A stretch of DNA of 64,000 bases, from positions 186,001 through 250,000 of the forward strand of contig CADCFN010000002.1 of the NCBI GenBank assembly GCA_902800715.1. The letters run 5' to 3'. The DNA comes from an uncultured Bacteroidales bacterium. GTDB lineage: Bacteria; Bacteroidota; Bacteroidia; Bacteroidales; Muribaculaceae. The number at the start of each line of letters is the position of its first letter. The first letter of the stretch is position 1. The notes under the pieces were generated by a model. The model worked only from the letters and a program-made list of their open reading frames with translations, was not told where the DNA came from and searched no databases. This document shows, piece after piece, positions 18,074-26,592 of the stretch. The translations under genes were made by a program, and so were the position numbers.

Positions 18074-19636
18074 TTATGAAGTGGCTGTGGCAAGGGCTTC
18101 GGCGCAGCGTTCACCGTCGATGGCACTTGAAACGATGCCACCGGCGTAACCAGCCCCTTCACCGCAGGGATAAAGGCCTTGAAAGGCTACATGATGCATT
18201 AATATATTGTCGCGAGGGATGCGCAGCGGGGATGATGTGCGCGTTTCGACACCGATAACAATGGCATCATTGGTGAGGAAGCCACGGGCATTCTTACCAA
18301 AGACTTTAAAGCCCTTGCGCAGGCGGTTGGCAACAGAGGGTGGCATCCATATGTCAAGTCTTGAGGGTTGAACTCCAGGCAGATAGGATGAAGGTGGAAT
18401 GTTGCGCGACGGCTTGCCGTCAACAAAATCCTTCATGCGCTGTGCTCCGGCAATGAGTGTATTACCTGCCTCGGCAAAGGCTCGTCGCTCCATCTCCTGT
18501 TGGAACATCATCATCGCCAACTCACCGTGTTTTTTATATTGCTCTGGCAAGTCCTCGGGATGGAGTTCCACCACCATGCCCGAGTTGGCCCAATGCGAGC
18601 CACGATTGCTAGGCGACATACCGTTGACTACAAGTCCGTCAGGTTCGCTCACTGCTGGCACAACAAAGCCACCAGGGCACATACAGAATGAATATACACC
18701 GCGATGGTCCACTTGGGTGACAAAGTTGTATTCGGCGGCAGGCAGGTAGTCTCCCCTTCCTAGCACGCTGTGGTACTGGATTTGGTCAATGATGCGTTGC
18801 GGATGCTCCAAGCGCACGCCCACAGCTATACCCTTGGCTTCAACGGTGATGTTGCTGTCATACAGCATCTGATATACATCACGAGCCGAGTGACCGGTTG
18901 CCAGAATGACTGGACCGTCAAAATGCTCTCCTCCAGAAGTTTCCACACCAGTAACCTTGCCATCTTCCACAACCAGTCGCGTAACCCGGGTCTCGAAATG
19001 AACCTCGCCACCGCAGCGCAGGATGGTCTCGCGCATCGATTTGATTACACCAGGCAATTTGTCGCTACCGATGTGAGGATGGGCATCAATAAGGATGTCC
19101 TCGCGCGCGCCATGTTGGACAAAAATGCCCAATATGCGTTCTACCGAACCGCGCTTCTTGCTGCGGGTGTAGAGTTTGCCGTCACTGTAGGCTCCTGCCC
19201 CACCCTCGCCATAGCAATAGTTGCTCTCAGGGTCGACGATGCCCTCGCGTTGAATGCGCGAAGCGTCGATGCGGCGTTTCATGACGTCCTTGCCACGCTC
19301 AAGCACTATGGGTTTGATACCTAGTTCGATAAGGCGTAATGCCGCAAACAAACCACCAGGACCCATGCCCACGACCACAGCCTGACGTTTGCCGTCAACT
19401 GGTTTGTAATCGATGGGTGGAATCAGATAGTCCTGCGTCATGGGTTCGTCGATATAGACGCGCACCTTGAGGTTGACCACCACCTGCCGCTGGCGTGCAT
19501 CAATAGAGCGCTTCAGTATCCTGATGCCCTGGATGCTTTGGGAGGGAATGTCGTGATGTCGGGTAAGGTGCTGGGCAATATCACCCATGCTAGACGCGGT
19601 GCGCGGACTCACGCGCAATTGCAATTCCTGAATCAT
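18074..19636 (-). CDS. FAD-dependent oxidoreductase (COG2509-like)
   Basis: This 520-residue protein begins with an ~80-residue domain rich in basic residues. A dinucleotide-binding motif VVVGMGPGGLFAALRL (about 87-102) with LERG at the end of the second strand follows. The later blocks YCYGEGGAGAYSDGKL and GLYPCGEGAGYAGGI are characteristic of the conserved FAD-dependent dehydrogenase group COG2509. The substrate is not known. Minus-strand TAATTTTG at 19662-19669 is a good -7 box 26 bases before the ATG. The promoter region is shared with the divergent HAD phosphatase gene. Confidence 0.88.
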   Translation of the reverse strand: MIQELQLRVSPRTASSMGDIAQHLTRHHDIPSQSIQGIRILKRSIDARQRQVVVNLKVRVYIDEPMTQDYLIPPIDYKPVDGKRQAVVVGMGPGGLFAALRLIELGIKPIVLERGKDVMKRRIDASRIQREGIVDPESNYCYGEGGAGAYSDGKLYTRSKKRGSVERILGIFVQHGAREDILIDAHPHIGSDKLPGVIKSMRETILRCGGEVHFETRVTRLVVEDGKVTGVETSGGEHFDGPVILATGHSARDVYQMLYDSNITVEAKGIAVGVRLEHPQRIIDQIQYHSVLGRGDYLPAAEYNFVTQVDHRGVYSFCMCPGGFVVPAVSEPDGLVVNGMSPSNRGSHWANSGMVVELHPEDLPEQYKKHGELAMMMFQQEMERRAFAEAGNTLIAGAQRMKDFVDGKPSRNIPPSSYLPGVQPSRLDIWMPPSVANRLRKGFKVFGKNARGFLTNDAIVIGVETRTSSPLRIPRDNILMHHVAFQGLYPCGEGAGYAGGIVSSAIDGERCAEALATATS

Positions 19637-19730
19637 AAAAGATTAATTGTATTTTGTCGCACAAAATTACATCATTTTTCATGAGTTTTCGCTACATTTG
19701 CAACTTAATTTATCAAGATACCAACCAATC

Positions 19731-20372
19731 ATGAGCGAAAAAACAAAGAAACCCTGCGGCGTGCTATTTGACCTCGACGGCGTGCTGCTTGATAGCGAAG
19801 GACAGTACACCATCTTTTGGGCAGCAATGGAAGAGGAATATAAGACCGGTATTCCTGACTTTGCCCACTACATCAAGGGTATGCATCTGGCGCGCATTCT
19901 GGGCTATTTCAAGAGCGATGAGGTGCGTCAAAATATAGTGTGCAAACTGGTGGATTTTGAGCGCAACATGAAATACGAGTTTTTCCCTGGCGCATTCGAT
20001 TTTATCCAACAGCTGCGGGAGGCTGGGATTCCCATGGCTATCGTCACGTCGAGCGACCGCAAGAAGATGCAGTCCCTCTACAGCCAGTATCCAGAATTCC
20101 CCACCCTTTTTGACAAGATTATTACTGGCGACATGGTTACCCGTGCTAAGCCAGACCCGGAGTGCTTTGTTCTAGGAGCTCAGCAGATTGGCGTAGACAT
20201 CAAGGACTGCATTGTGTTTGAGGACTCGCGCAATGGCCTGATTGCTGCCCGTAAGTCTGGAGCAAGGGTTATTGGCATTGCTACCACGCTGAGTGCAAGC
20301 GAAGTTGCCTCACTGAGCGACCTCACCGTTAATGCCATCAATGAGTTGACACTGGAAAAAGTTATTCACTGA
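19731..20372 (+). CDS. HAD-superfamily hydrolase (beta-phosphoglucomutase-like)
   Basis: The 213-residue cytoplasmic protein starts at the ATG at 19731. The longer open frame begins before the -7 box TACATTTG (19693-19700), so I reject that start. HAD motifs are complete: LFDLDGVLLDSE with nucleophile Asp 14 and Asp 16, TSSDRKK, AKPDPECF and VFEDSRNG. The helical cap between motifs I and II is of the subclass I phosphatase/phosphoglucomutase type. It likely hydrolyses a sugar phosphate or another small phosphoester. It is monocistronic or read with the Fur-family gene that follows after 84 bases. Confidence 0.9.
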   Translation: MSEKTKKPCGVLFDLDGVLLDSEGQYTIFWAAMEEEYKTGIPDFAHYIKGMHLARILGYFKSDEVRQNIVCKLVDFERNMKYEFFPGAFDFIQQLREAGIPMAIVTSSDRKKMQSLYSQYPEFPTLFDKIITGDMVTRAKPDPECFVLGAQQIGVDIKDCIVFEDSRNGLIAARKSGARVIGIATTLSASEVASLSDLTVNAINELTLEKVIH

Positions 20373-20416
20373 CAACGATAAAGCATGTGTTTTTATTTGT
20401 TTTATTAACACAAAAC

Positions 20417-20448
20417 TTTGTTTGATTCCAAAATTGGTTGTACTTTTG
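20417..20448 (+). promoter_or_regulatory. Promoter of the Fur-family gene
   Basis: TTTG (20417-20420), 20 bases, then TACTTTTG (20441-20448), an exact consensus. The ATG of the regulator is only 9 bases downstream (20457), so the transcript should have almost no leader. Confidence 0.72.
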
Positions 20449-20456
20449 TCACATCG

Positions 20457-20960
20457 ATGAAAACCGATCCAAATATTGAAGATTTTGCAGCCAGCAACAA
20501 TCCCGTAGTACGACAATTCAGTGATTACCTGGATGCTCATGGTATGCGCAAGACAACCGAGCGCTATGCCATCTTGAGCCATATCCTGAACATCAGTGGT
20601 CACTTCACAATCGAGGAGTTGCAGCAGATCATCAATGCCGACGGTTTCCGCGTCAGTCGCTCTACTGTTTACAATACCGTTGAGTTGCTGATGGATGCCA
20701 AGATGCTGCGTCGCCATGTCTTTGAGGGCATGCAGGCCCAGTATGAACGTATCAGCCTACCCCACACCCACCTGATTTGCACCTCATGCGGTAAGGTCAA
20801 GGAGGTGAGGGATCCCAGTTTTGCTGCATCAATGAATGCACGTCGCTTCAACGCTTTTAACATAGACCATTACAGCCTGTACGTCTATGGCACATGCAGC
20901 ACATGTGCCCGCAAGTTGAAGCGCACCAAGAATGATAACGGCAACAAACGCAAGAAATAA
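20457..20960 (+). CDS. Fur-family transcriptional regulator
   Basis: The 167-residue protein starts at the ATG at 20457; a longer frame begins inside the promoter. The N-terminal winged helix (about 20-90) contains TIEELQQIINADGFRVSRST and VYNTVELL, the family DNA-recognition region. The C-terminal dimer domain has the structural zinc pairs CTSC (108, 111) and CSTC (147, 150) and a PHTHL metal-site segment. It represses genes in response to metal or peroxide; Fur, Zur and PerR cannot be separated by eye. The tail is strongly basic (KRTKNDNGNKRKK). Near-leaderless transcription is predicted. Confidence 0.9.
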   Translation: MKTDPNIEDFAASNNPVVRQFSDYLDAHGMRKTTERYAILSHILNISGHFTIEELQQIINADGFRVSRSTVYNTVELLMDAKMLRRHVFEGMQAQYERISLPHTHLICTSCGKVKEVRDPSFAASMNARRFNAFNIDHYSLYVYGTCSTCARKLKRTKNDNGNKRKK

Positions 20961-21011
20961 CTTTATATATTTTAAAAACCTATTTAACACTTTTAAAACC
21001 GTTAATTTATC

Positions 21012-22256
21012 ATGGCTAAAGTTAAACCGTTCCGTGGCGTAAGACCACCCAAACAGTATGTTGAAAAAGTAGCTTCCAAGCCTTACGATGTCCTCTCCAG
21101 CGAGGAGGCGCGTGCCGAGGCTGGCGACAATGAAATGTGTCTGTATCACATCATTAAGCCCGAAATCGATTTTGAACCCGGCACTGGCGAACACGAGCCC
21201 AAGGTCTATGACAAGGCCGTTGAGAACTTCAAGAAGTTCCAGGATAAGGGCTGGCTGGTACAGGACGATCAGGACTGCTACTACATCTACGCTCAGACCA
21301 TGGATGGCCGCACCCAGTACGGATTTGTAGTTGGCGCTAGTGTAGAGGATTACCTCACCGGCCGCATCAAGAAGCACGAGCTTACCCGTCGCGAGAAAGA
21401 GGCTGACCGCATGCACCACATCGAAATCAATAACGCTAACATTGAGCCGGTGTTCCTGGCATTCCCCGATAACAAAATCCTGGAGGATATCATCGTCCGC
21501 ACAGCACAGACCGCTCCCGAATATGACTTCGTGAGTGAGGATGGCATCGGTCACACCTTGTGGGTTATCAAGGACAAGGAGACCATCGATACCATCACCC
21601 GCGAATTCGGTGAAATTCCTTATCTCTACATTGCCGACGGTCACCACCGTACCGCAGCTGCTGCCCATGTTGGCGAGGAAAAAGCCAAGGCTGACCCCAA
21701 TCACAACGGTAGCGAGGAGTACAACTATCTGCTGGCTGTATGCTTCCCCCAGTCACACCTCAAGGTGATGGACTACAACCGCGTGGTTGTTGACCTGAAT
21801 GGCAATACCGAGGAGCAGTTCCTGGAGAAGCTGCGTGAGAAATTCATCGTCGAGGAGAAGGGTACCGAGATTTACAAACCCAATAAGCTTCACAACTTCT
21901 CGCTCTATCTGGCTGGCAAGTGGTACTCACTGACGGCCAAGGAAGGCACCTATGATGACAACGATCCCATCGGCGTGCTTGACGTTACCATCAGCAGTGA
22001 CTACATCCTGCGTGACATTCTGGGCATCACCGACCTGCGTACCGACAAGCGCATCGACTTCGTTGGTGGCATCCGTGGCTTGGGCGAGTTGAAGCAGCGT
22101 GTTGACAGCGGTGAGATGAAGATGGCGCTGGCCCTCTATCCCGTGACCATGAAGCAGATTATTGACATCGCCGACAGCGGCAAGATTATGCCTCCCAAGG
22201 CCACTTGGTTTGAGCCCAAACTGCGCTCGGGTCTCATCATCCACAAGCTCGACTAA
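21012..22256 (+). CDS. DUF1015 family protein
   Basis: This 414-residue protein begins MAKVKPFRGVRPPKQYVEKV and contains the hallmark YIADGHHRTAAA block near residues 208-219, typical of the DUF1015 family. The function is unknown. The conserved GHHR segment suggests a catalytic or nucleic-acid-binding site resembling ParB-like or kinase folds. It follows the Fur-family gene by 51 bases and ends before the strong terminator at 22308-22345. Confidence 0.93.
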   Translation: MAKVKPFRGVRPPKQYVEKVASKPYDVLSSEEARAEAGDNEMCLYHIIKPEIDFEPGTGEHEPKVYDKAVENFKKFQDKGWLVQDDQDCYYIYAQTMDGRTQYGFVVGASVEDYLTGRIKKHELTRREKEADRMHHIEINNANIEPVFLAFPDNKILEDIIVRTAQTAPEYDFVSEDGIGHTLWVIKDKETIDTITREFGEIPYLYIADGHHRTAAAAHVGEEKAKADPNHNGSEEYNYLLAVCFPQSHLKVMDYNRVVVDLNGNTEEQFLEKLREKFIVEEKGTEIYKPNKLHNFSLYLAGKWYSLTAKEGTYDDNDPIGVLDVTISSDYILRDILGITDLRTDKRIDFVGGIRGLGELKQRVDSGEMKMALALYPVTMKQIIDIADSGKIMPPKATWFEPKLRSGLIIHKLD

Positions 22257-22307
22257 TATTCAGTTGACAGTCGCCTGTTTTACTGAAACTGAAGACTGAA
22301 AATTCTT

Positions 22308-22345
22308 AAAAAGCGTTATCGAGGCAATCGATAGCGCTTTTTTTC
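22308..22345 (+). terminator. Intrinsic terminator after the DUF1015 gene
   Basis: A 14-bp stem (AAAAGCG-TTATCGA with TCGATAGCGCTTTT, one wobble pair) has a 5-base loop and is followed by a long T-run near 22339-22345. Confidence 0.85.
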
Positions 22346-22448
22346 GTTTTTTTATTAACAACTGCACCCTATAAGCAAAAAAATCACTATATTTGTAGGT
22401 TAAAAGATAAAACAAAAAATTAATCACACTATAAAGAGACATAACTGT

Positions 22449-23570
22449 ATGAAATTCAACGTCCAAAGTAAATTATTGCTCACCAGGTTGAACGCCGTGA
22501 GCAGAGTGGTTAACAGCAGCAAGAACGCATACGCCATTCTTGACAACTTCTTGTTTGAACTGCGTGGTGACCGTCTTGTTATTACGGGCAGCGACATGGA
22601 AACCCGTCTGACGACCAACCTTGAAGTGCAAAACGCTGAAGGCAACGGCAAATTTGCCCTCGACGTGAAGCGTACTATCAATTCGCTCAAGGAGTTGCCC
22701 GACACTGCATTGTCGTTTGAAATCAACGATGAGACCTATGCTGTCAAGGTAACCTATCTGAACGGTTATTATGATGCTGTGGCTCTCAATGGCGATGAGT
22801 ATCCCGAGAAGGCCACTAACGCCAGCGATGTGAAGACTTTCTCACTTCCTGCCAAGCACATTGCATCTGGTATCAACCACACGCTGTTTGCAGTGGGCAA
22901 CGACCCCTTGCATCCTCAGTTCATGGGTATCTACTGGGACATCAAGCCCGACATGATTGTGTTTGTTGCCAGTGATTCCTATAAACTGGTGCGTTATCGC
23001 CAGAGCAATGTTGCGCCGAACTTTGAGCGCTCATTCATTCTTCCTGCCAAGCCCGCTGGCATTCTTGCAAGCATCATCAGCCATACTAGCGATGAGAATA
23101 TCAACATCACTCTTGACGAGAGCAGCGCTACCTTTGAGAACGCCGATTACCAGCTCTCTTGCCGATTCATCAATGGCCGTTATCCCAACTACAACTCAGT
23201 TATTCCCGAGGATAACCCCTACACTATGGCCGTTGACCGCATGACCCTGCTGAACGCCGTGCGTCGTGTTGCCGTATTCGCCAACGTGGGTGGTCTGGTT
23301 CGCCTTGACCTTAAGGCAACCGAGGTTGTTCTTACCGCACAAGACGTTGACCATTCAACCGCTGCCGAGGAGACTATCGCCTGTGAATACAATGGCGAGC
23401 CCATGAACATCGGCTTCAAGAGCGCTGATGTCATCGATGTCATCAATAACATCAACAGCGACGGTGTTTACCTCAAGCTGCTCGACCCCGCACGTGCAGG
23501 TGTCTTTGTTCCTAGTGAGCAAGAGGCTGGCGAGGACCTTGTCGTTCTGCAGATGCCCATGATGATTTGA
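22449..23570 (+). CDS. dnaN: DNA polymerase III beta subunit (sliding clamp)
   Basis: This 373-residue protein matches DnaN in length and in its three-domain repeat. The N-terminus MKFNVQSKLLLTRLNAVSRV, the central DSYKLVRYR segment and the final QMPMMI (the usual QMPMR-type end) are family features. It forms the dimeric ring that tethers the replicative polymerase. TATATTTG at 22388-22395 is a -7 box. Unusually for model bacteria, dnaA and recF are not adjacent. It starts a plus-strand run with a 3'-5' exonuclease gene, coaBC, a DUF4835 gene, recN and rlmB. Confidence 0.96.
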   Translation: MKFNVQSKLLLTRLNAVSRVVNSSKNAYAILDNFLFELRGDRLVITGSDMETRLTTNLEVQNAEGNGKFALDVKRTINSLKELPDTALSFEINDETYAVKVTYLNGYYDAVALNGDEYPEKATNASDVKTFSLPAKHIASGINHTLFAVGNDPLHPQFMGIYWDIKPDMIVFVASDSYKLVRYRQSNVAPNFERSFILPAKPAGILASIISHTSDENINITLDESSATFENADYQLSCRFINGRYPNYNSVIPEDNPYTMAVDRMTLLNAVRRVAVFANVGGLVRLDLKATEVVLTAQDVDHSTAAEETIACEYNGEPMNIGFKSADVIDVINNINSDGVYLKLLDPARAGVFVPSEQEAGEDLVVLQMPMMI

Positions 23571-23637
23571 AACTGAGTTTTTAGCAGTTATCCTATTTCC
23601 CCACTGAAAACTGCTAAAGGCGAATCAGCAAATAGTC

Positions 23638-24420
23638 ATGAAACTGAATTTAAAACGTCCGCTCGTGGTCTTTGATTTGGAGTCCACGGGATTGAACATC
23701 ACCGAGGACCGCATCATCGAGCTGTCCTATGTCAAGGTGTACCCTGATGGCCGTGAGGAATCCAAGACTTTCCGTTTTAATCCCGAGAAAGTCATTCCCC
23801 AGCAAGCTATTGACGTCCATCACATCACCAATGATGATTTGGTCAATGAGCCGACCTTCAAAGAACGTGCCCATGATATAGCACGAATCTTTGAAGGCAG
23901 TGACATCGCCGGCTTCAACAGCAACCACTTTGACATTCCCTTGCTGGCCCAGGAGATGAGTAAGGCAGGTGTCAACTTCGACCCCAGCCAACACAAGTTC
24001 ATTGATGTACAGACCATTTTTCACAAGCGTGAGAAACGTGACCTGGAGGCGGCTTGTCAATTCTATTGTGGTCACCCGATGGAGAATCATCACTCGGCTG
24101 CCGATGACGCCAAGACCACGCTTGAAGTGCTCAAGGCTCAGCTTGACTACTATGCCAACGATGCGGAACCGTTGCAGAATGACGTTGATTACCTGTCGCA
24201 ATACTCGACCCATAACCGTAACGTCGATTTGGCAGGGCGAATCATCTACAATGAAAACCGTGAACCTGTGTTCAACTTCGGCAAGCATAAGGGTAAACTG
24301 GTCAAGGACGTGTTCACCAGGCTTGACTTGGGGTACTATGACTGGATGATGAAGAGCGACTTTGCTGAGAACACCAAGCAAGTCATCACCAAGCTGTACA
24401 TCGAGTACAGGAAGAAATAA
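23638..24420 (+). CDS. 3'-5' exonuclease (DnaQ/epsilon-like) with DUF3820-type tail
   Basis: This 260-residue protein has a DEDDh exonuclease domain: VFDLESTGL (Asp 13, Glu 15), GFNSNHFDIPLL and HHSAADDAKTT. The C-terminal ~60 residues (VFNFGKHKGKLVKDV and on) resemble the DUF3820 domain also seen at the end of exodeoxyribonuclease X-like proteins. It probably acts as a proofreading or repair exonuclease. Its place directly after dnaN supports a replication link. It could be the polymerase III epsilon subunit or a separate ExoX-like enzyme. Confidence 0.92.
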   Translation: MKLNLKRPLVVFDLESTGLNITEDRIIELSYVKVYPDGREESKTFRFNPEKVIPQQAIDVHHITNDDLVNEPTFKERAHDIARIFEGSDIAGFNSNHFDIPLLAQEMSKAGVNFDPSQHKFIDVQTIFHKREKRDLEAACQFYCGHPMENHHSAADDAKTTLEVLKAQLDYYANDAEPLQNDVDYLSQYSTHNRNVDLAGRIIYNENREPVFNFGKHKGKLVKDVFTRLDLGYYDWMMKSDFAENTKQVITKLYIEYRKK

Positions 24421-24439
24421 AACATTTTAACAACGCATC

Positions 24440-25648
24440 ATGTTGAAAGGCAAACATATTATCCTTGGCATTACTGGCGGCATTGCTGCCTATAAATGCG
24501 CCACCCTCACCCGCTTGCTCGTTAAGGCAGGCGCCGAGGTTCAGGTCATCATGACTCCTAACGCCAAACAGTTCATCCAACCGTTGACGCTGTCGACATT
24601 GAGCGGAAAACCCGTAATCAGTGAGTTTTTCACTGCTAACACCGGTCAATGGAACAGTCATGTGGACTTGGGACTTTGGGCCGATGCGCTCATTATTGCC
24701 CCTGCCACCGCTTCGACAATCGGAAAGATGGCCAATGGCGTTGCCGACAATATGCTTGTGACAACATACCTTTCGGCTAAAGCACCCGTATTTGTCGCAC
24801 CGGCAATGGACTTGGACATGATGCGTCACCCCAGCACCGTTCGCAATCTCGAGTTGTTGCGCAGCTACGGCAACCACATTATCGAGCCCACTGCTGGTGA
24901 GTTGGCAAGCCATCTTATCGGCAAGGGGCGTATGGAAGAGCCTGGGAATATTGTCAAGGTGCTTGATGATTATTTCAATGCTGGTGAAGACTTGCAAGGC
25001 AAGCGTGTGCTTATCACTGCTGGCCCCACCGTTGAGAGAATTGATCCCGTGCGTTTTATCAGCAACTTCTCGTCAGGGAAAATGGGATTTGCCCTTGCCG
25101 AAGAATGCGCTAGCCGTGGCGCACAGGTGACCTTGGTAGCTGGACCAGTATCTTTAAAAACTGCGAGCCCCCTGATTACCCGCATCGATGTCACCACTGC
25201 CGTGGAAATGCATGATGCCGTGATGCAGTCATTACCCCAAAGTGATGCCATCATCCTGTGTGCCGCTGTCGCCGACTACAGGGTTGCTGACATTGCCGAG
25301 AAGAAAATAAAGCGAGAGAAAGATGCAGCACCCGTGCTCCATCTCATACCCAATCCTGATATTGCCCGTGCCGTTGGAGAGAATAAGCGTACCAACCAGG
25401 TGAGTGTGGGCTTTGCGCTGGAAACCGACAACGAGAATGTCAACGCACAAGGAAAATTGGAGCGTAAAAAGTTGAATTTCATAGTGATGAACTCCTTGCG
25501 TGACAAGAATTCCGGTTTCCAGGTCGATACCAATAAAGTGACAATTTTCACTGATAAAGGCGAAGTCATTGAGGGCGAATGCAAATCCAAGCGAGATGTT
25601 GCCCGTGACATAGTTGACGTTTTACACAAGTATTTAGCTGAACAATGA
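24440..25648 (+). CDS. coaBC: Bifunctional phosphopantothenoylcysteine decarboxylase / phosphopantothenate-cysteine ligase
   Basis: This 402-residue fusion performs two steps of coenzyme A synthesis. The N-terminal FMN-dependent CoaC half has GITGGIAAYK and PAMDLDM. The C-terminal CoaB ligase half has TAGPTVERIDPVRFISN-FSSGKMG and the CAAVADYR segment. In the segment GELASHLIGKGRM a Ser occupies the place of the catalytic Cys of E. coli CoaC (C158), which I believe is common in this phylum. The stop overlaps the start of the next gene by four bases (25645-25648), so the two are translationally coupled. Confidence 0.96.
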   Translation: MLKGKHIILGITGGIAAYKCATLTRLLVKAGAEVQVIMTPNAKQFIQPLTLSTLSGKPVISEFFTANTGQWNSHVDLGLWADALIIAPATASTIGKMANGVADNMLVTTYLSAKAPVFVAPAMDLDMMRHPSTVRNLELLRSYGNHIIEPTAGELASHLIGKGRMEEPGNIVKVLDDYFNAGEDLQGKRVLITAGPTVERIDPVRFISNFSSGKMGFALAEECASRGAQVTLVAGPVSLKTASPLITRIDVTTAVEMHDAVMQSLPQSDAIILCAAVADYRVADIAEKKIKREKDAAPVLHLIPNPDIARAVGENKRTNQVSVGFALETDNENVNAQGKLERKKLNFIVMNSLRDKNSGFQVDTNKVTIFTDKGEVIEGECKSKRDVARDIVDVLHKYLAEQ

Positions 25649-26571
25649 AAAAAACACTGTTGACATTGCTGTTGGCGCTAATTTGTGCCTCTAGCGCACT
25701 TGCTGATGAGGAGGGTACAGAACTTAACTGTGATGTTGATGTCAATTTCGAAAAAATCACCAATGGCAGCAAGGAAATATTCGCCGAATTAAAGCAAGCC
25801 GTGAGGGATTATATGAACAATACGAAATGGACTAATGCAACATTTGCTTTCAACGAAAAGATTAATTGTAAACTGTTGTTCGTATTAAGCTCTTGGGACA
25901 ATTCAACTGGTTTAATGGAGGGTGAATTGCAAATCACATCTTCGCGCCCAGTATATAACAGTACATATACAACTGCTCTTATCAACTTCAAGGATACTAA
26001 GGTGGTATTCAACTATGAAACTGGTATGTCTCTAGTGTTCTCGGAGCAGGAAATGATAGACAATCTGACGGCTATCCTCAACTTCTGGGCGTATATGATT
26101 ATTGGGATGGATTTTGACACGTTTGAACTCAATGGTGGAGATCCTTACTATGAACGTGCTGCTCAGATCGTCCGTTGGGCACAAAGTAGCGGTGAGGCTG
26201 GCTGGAAAGCATTCGAAAGCACCACCAATCGCAGTGCGGTCTTGAGTGCTTATACTGACAATATAACTGCTCCTATTCGACAACTGCTCTATGATTACCA
26301 CCGTCAAGGCCTTGACCAGATGGTTGTTACAGTGGACAAGGGACGCTCCACGGTTACCCATGCACTGGAGAACCTTGGTAAAATCTATGAGGTGAATCCT
26401 TTGTCGGTGTGCTTGAGCATGTTTAAGGATGCAAAACTTGATGAAATCATCAACATATACAGTAAAGCCAATATGACTGAGAAAGAGTCGGTGTATGAGA
26501 TGCTTTATCAGGTATATCCCAGCGAAATCACGCGTTTGGAAAAAATCAAAGAAGTACCCTCTAATTTCTAA
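25645..26571 (+). CDS. Secreted DUF4835 family protein (PorD-like)
   Basis: The 308-residue protein has a clear signal peptide (MKKTLLTLLLALICASSALA). The mature sequence fits the DUF4835 family: it starts ELNCDVDVNFEKI and has TALINFKDTKVVFNY and the DFDTFELNGGDPYYERA block. This family sits between coaBC and recN across Bacteroidetes. Some databases name it PorD, a type IX secretion component, but no other type IX gene is in this window. The role is therefore tentative. It is probably periplasmic. Confidence 0.85.
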   Translation: MKKTLLTLLLALICASSALADEEGTELNCDVDVNFEKITNGSKEIFAELKQAVRDYMNNTKWTNATFAFNEKINCKLLFVLSSWDNSTGLMEGELQITSSRPVYNSTYTTALINFKDTKVVFNYETGMSLVFSEQEMIDNLTAILNFWAYMIIGMDFDTFELNGGDPYYERAAQIVRWAQSSGEAGWKAFESTTNRSAVLSAYTDNITAPIRQLLYDYHRQGLDQMVVTVDKGRSTVTHALENLGKIYEVNPLSVCLSMFKDAKLDEIINIYSKANMTEKESVYEMLYQVYPSEITRLEKIKEVPSNF

Positions 26572-26592
26572 CAGGTGTGTTCTAATTGAGTA

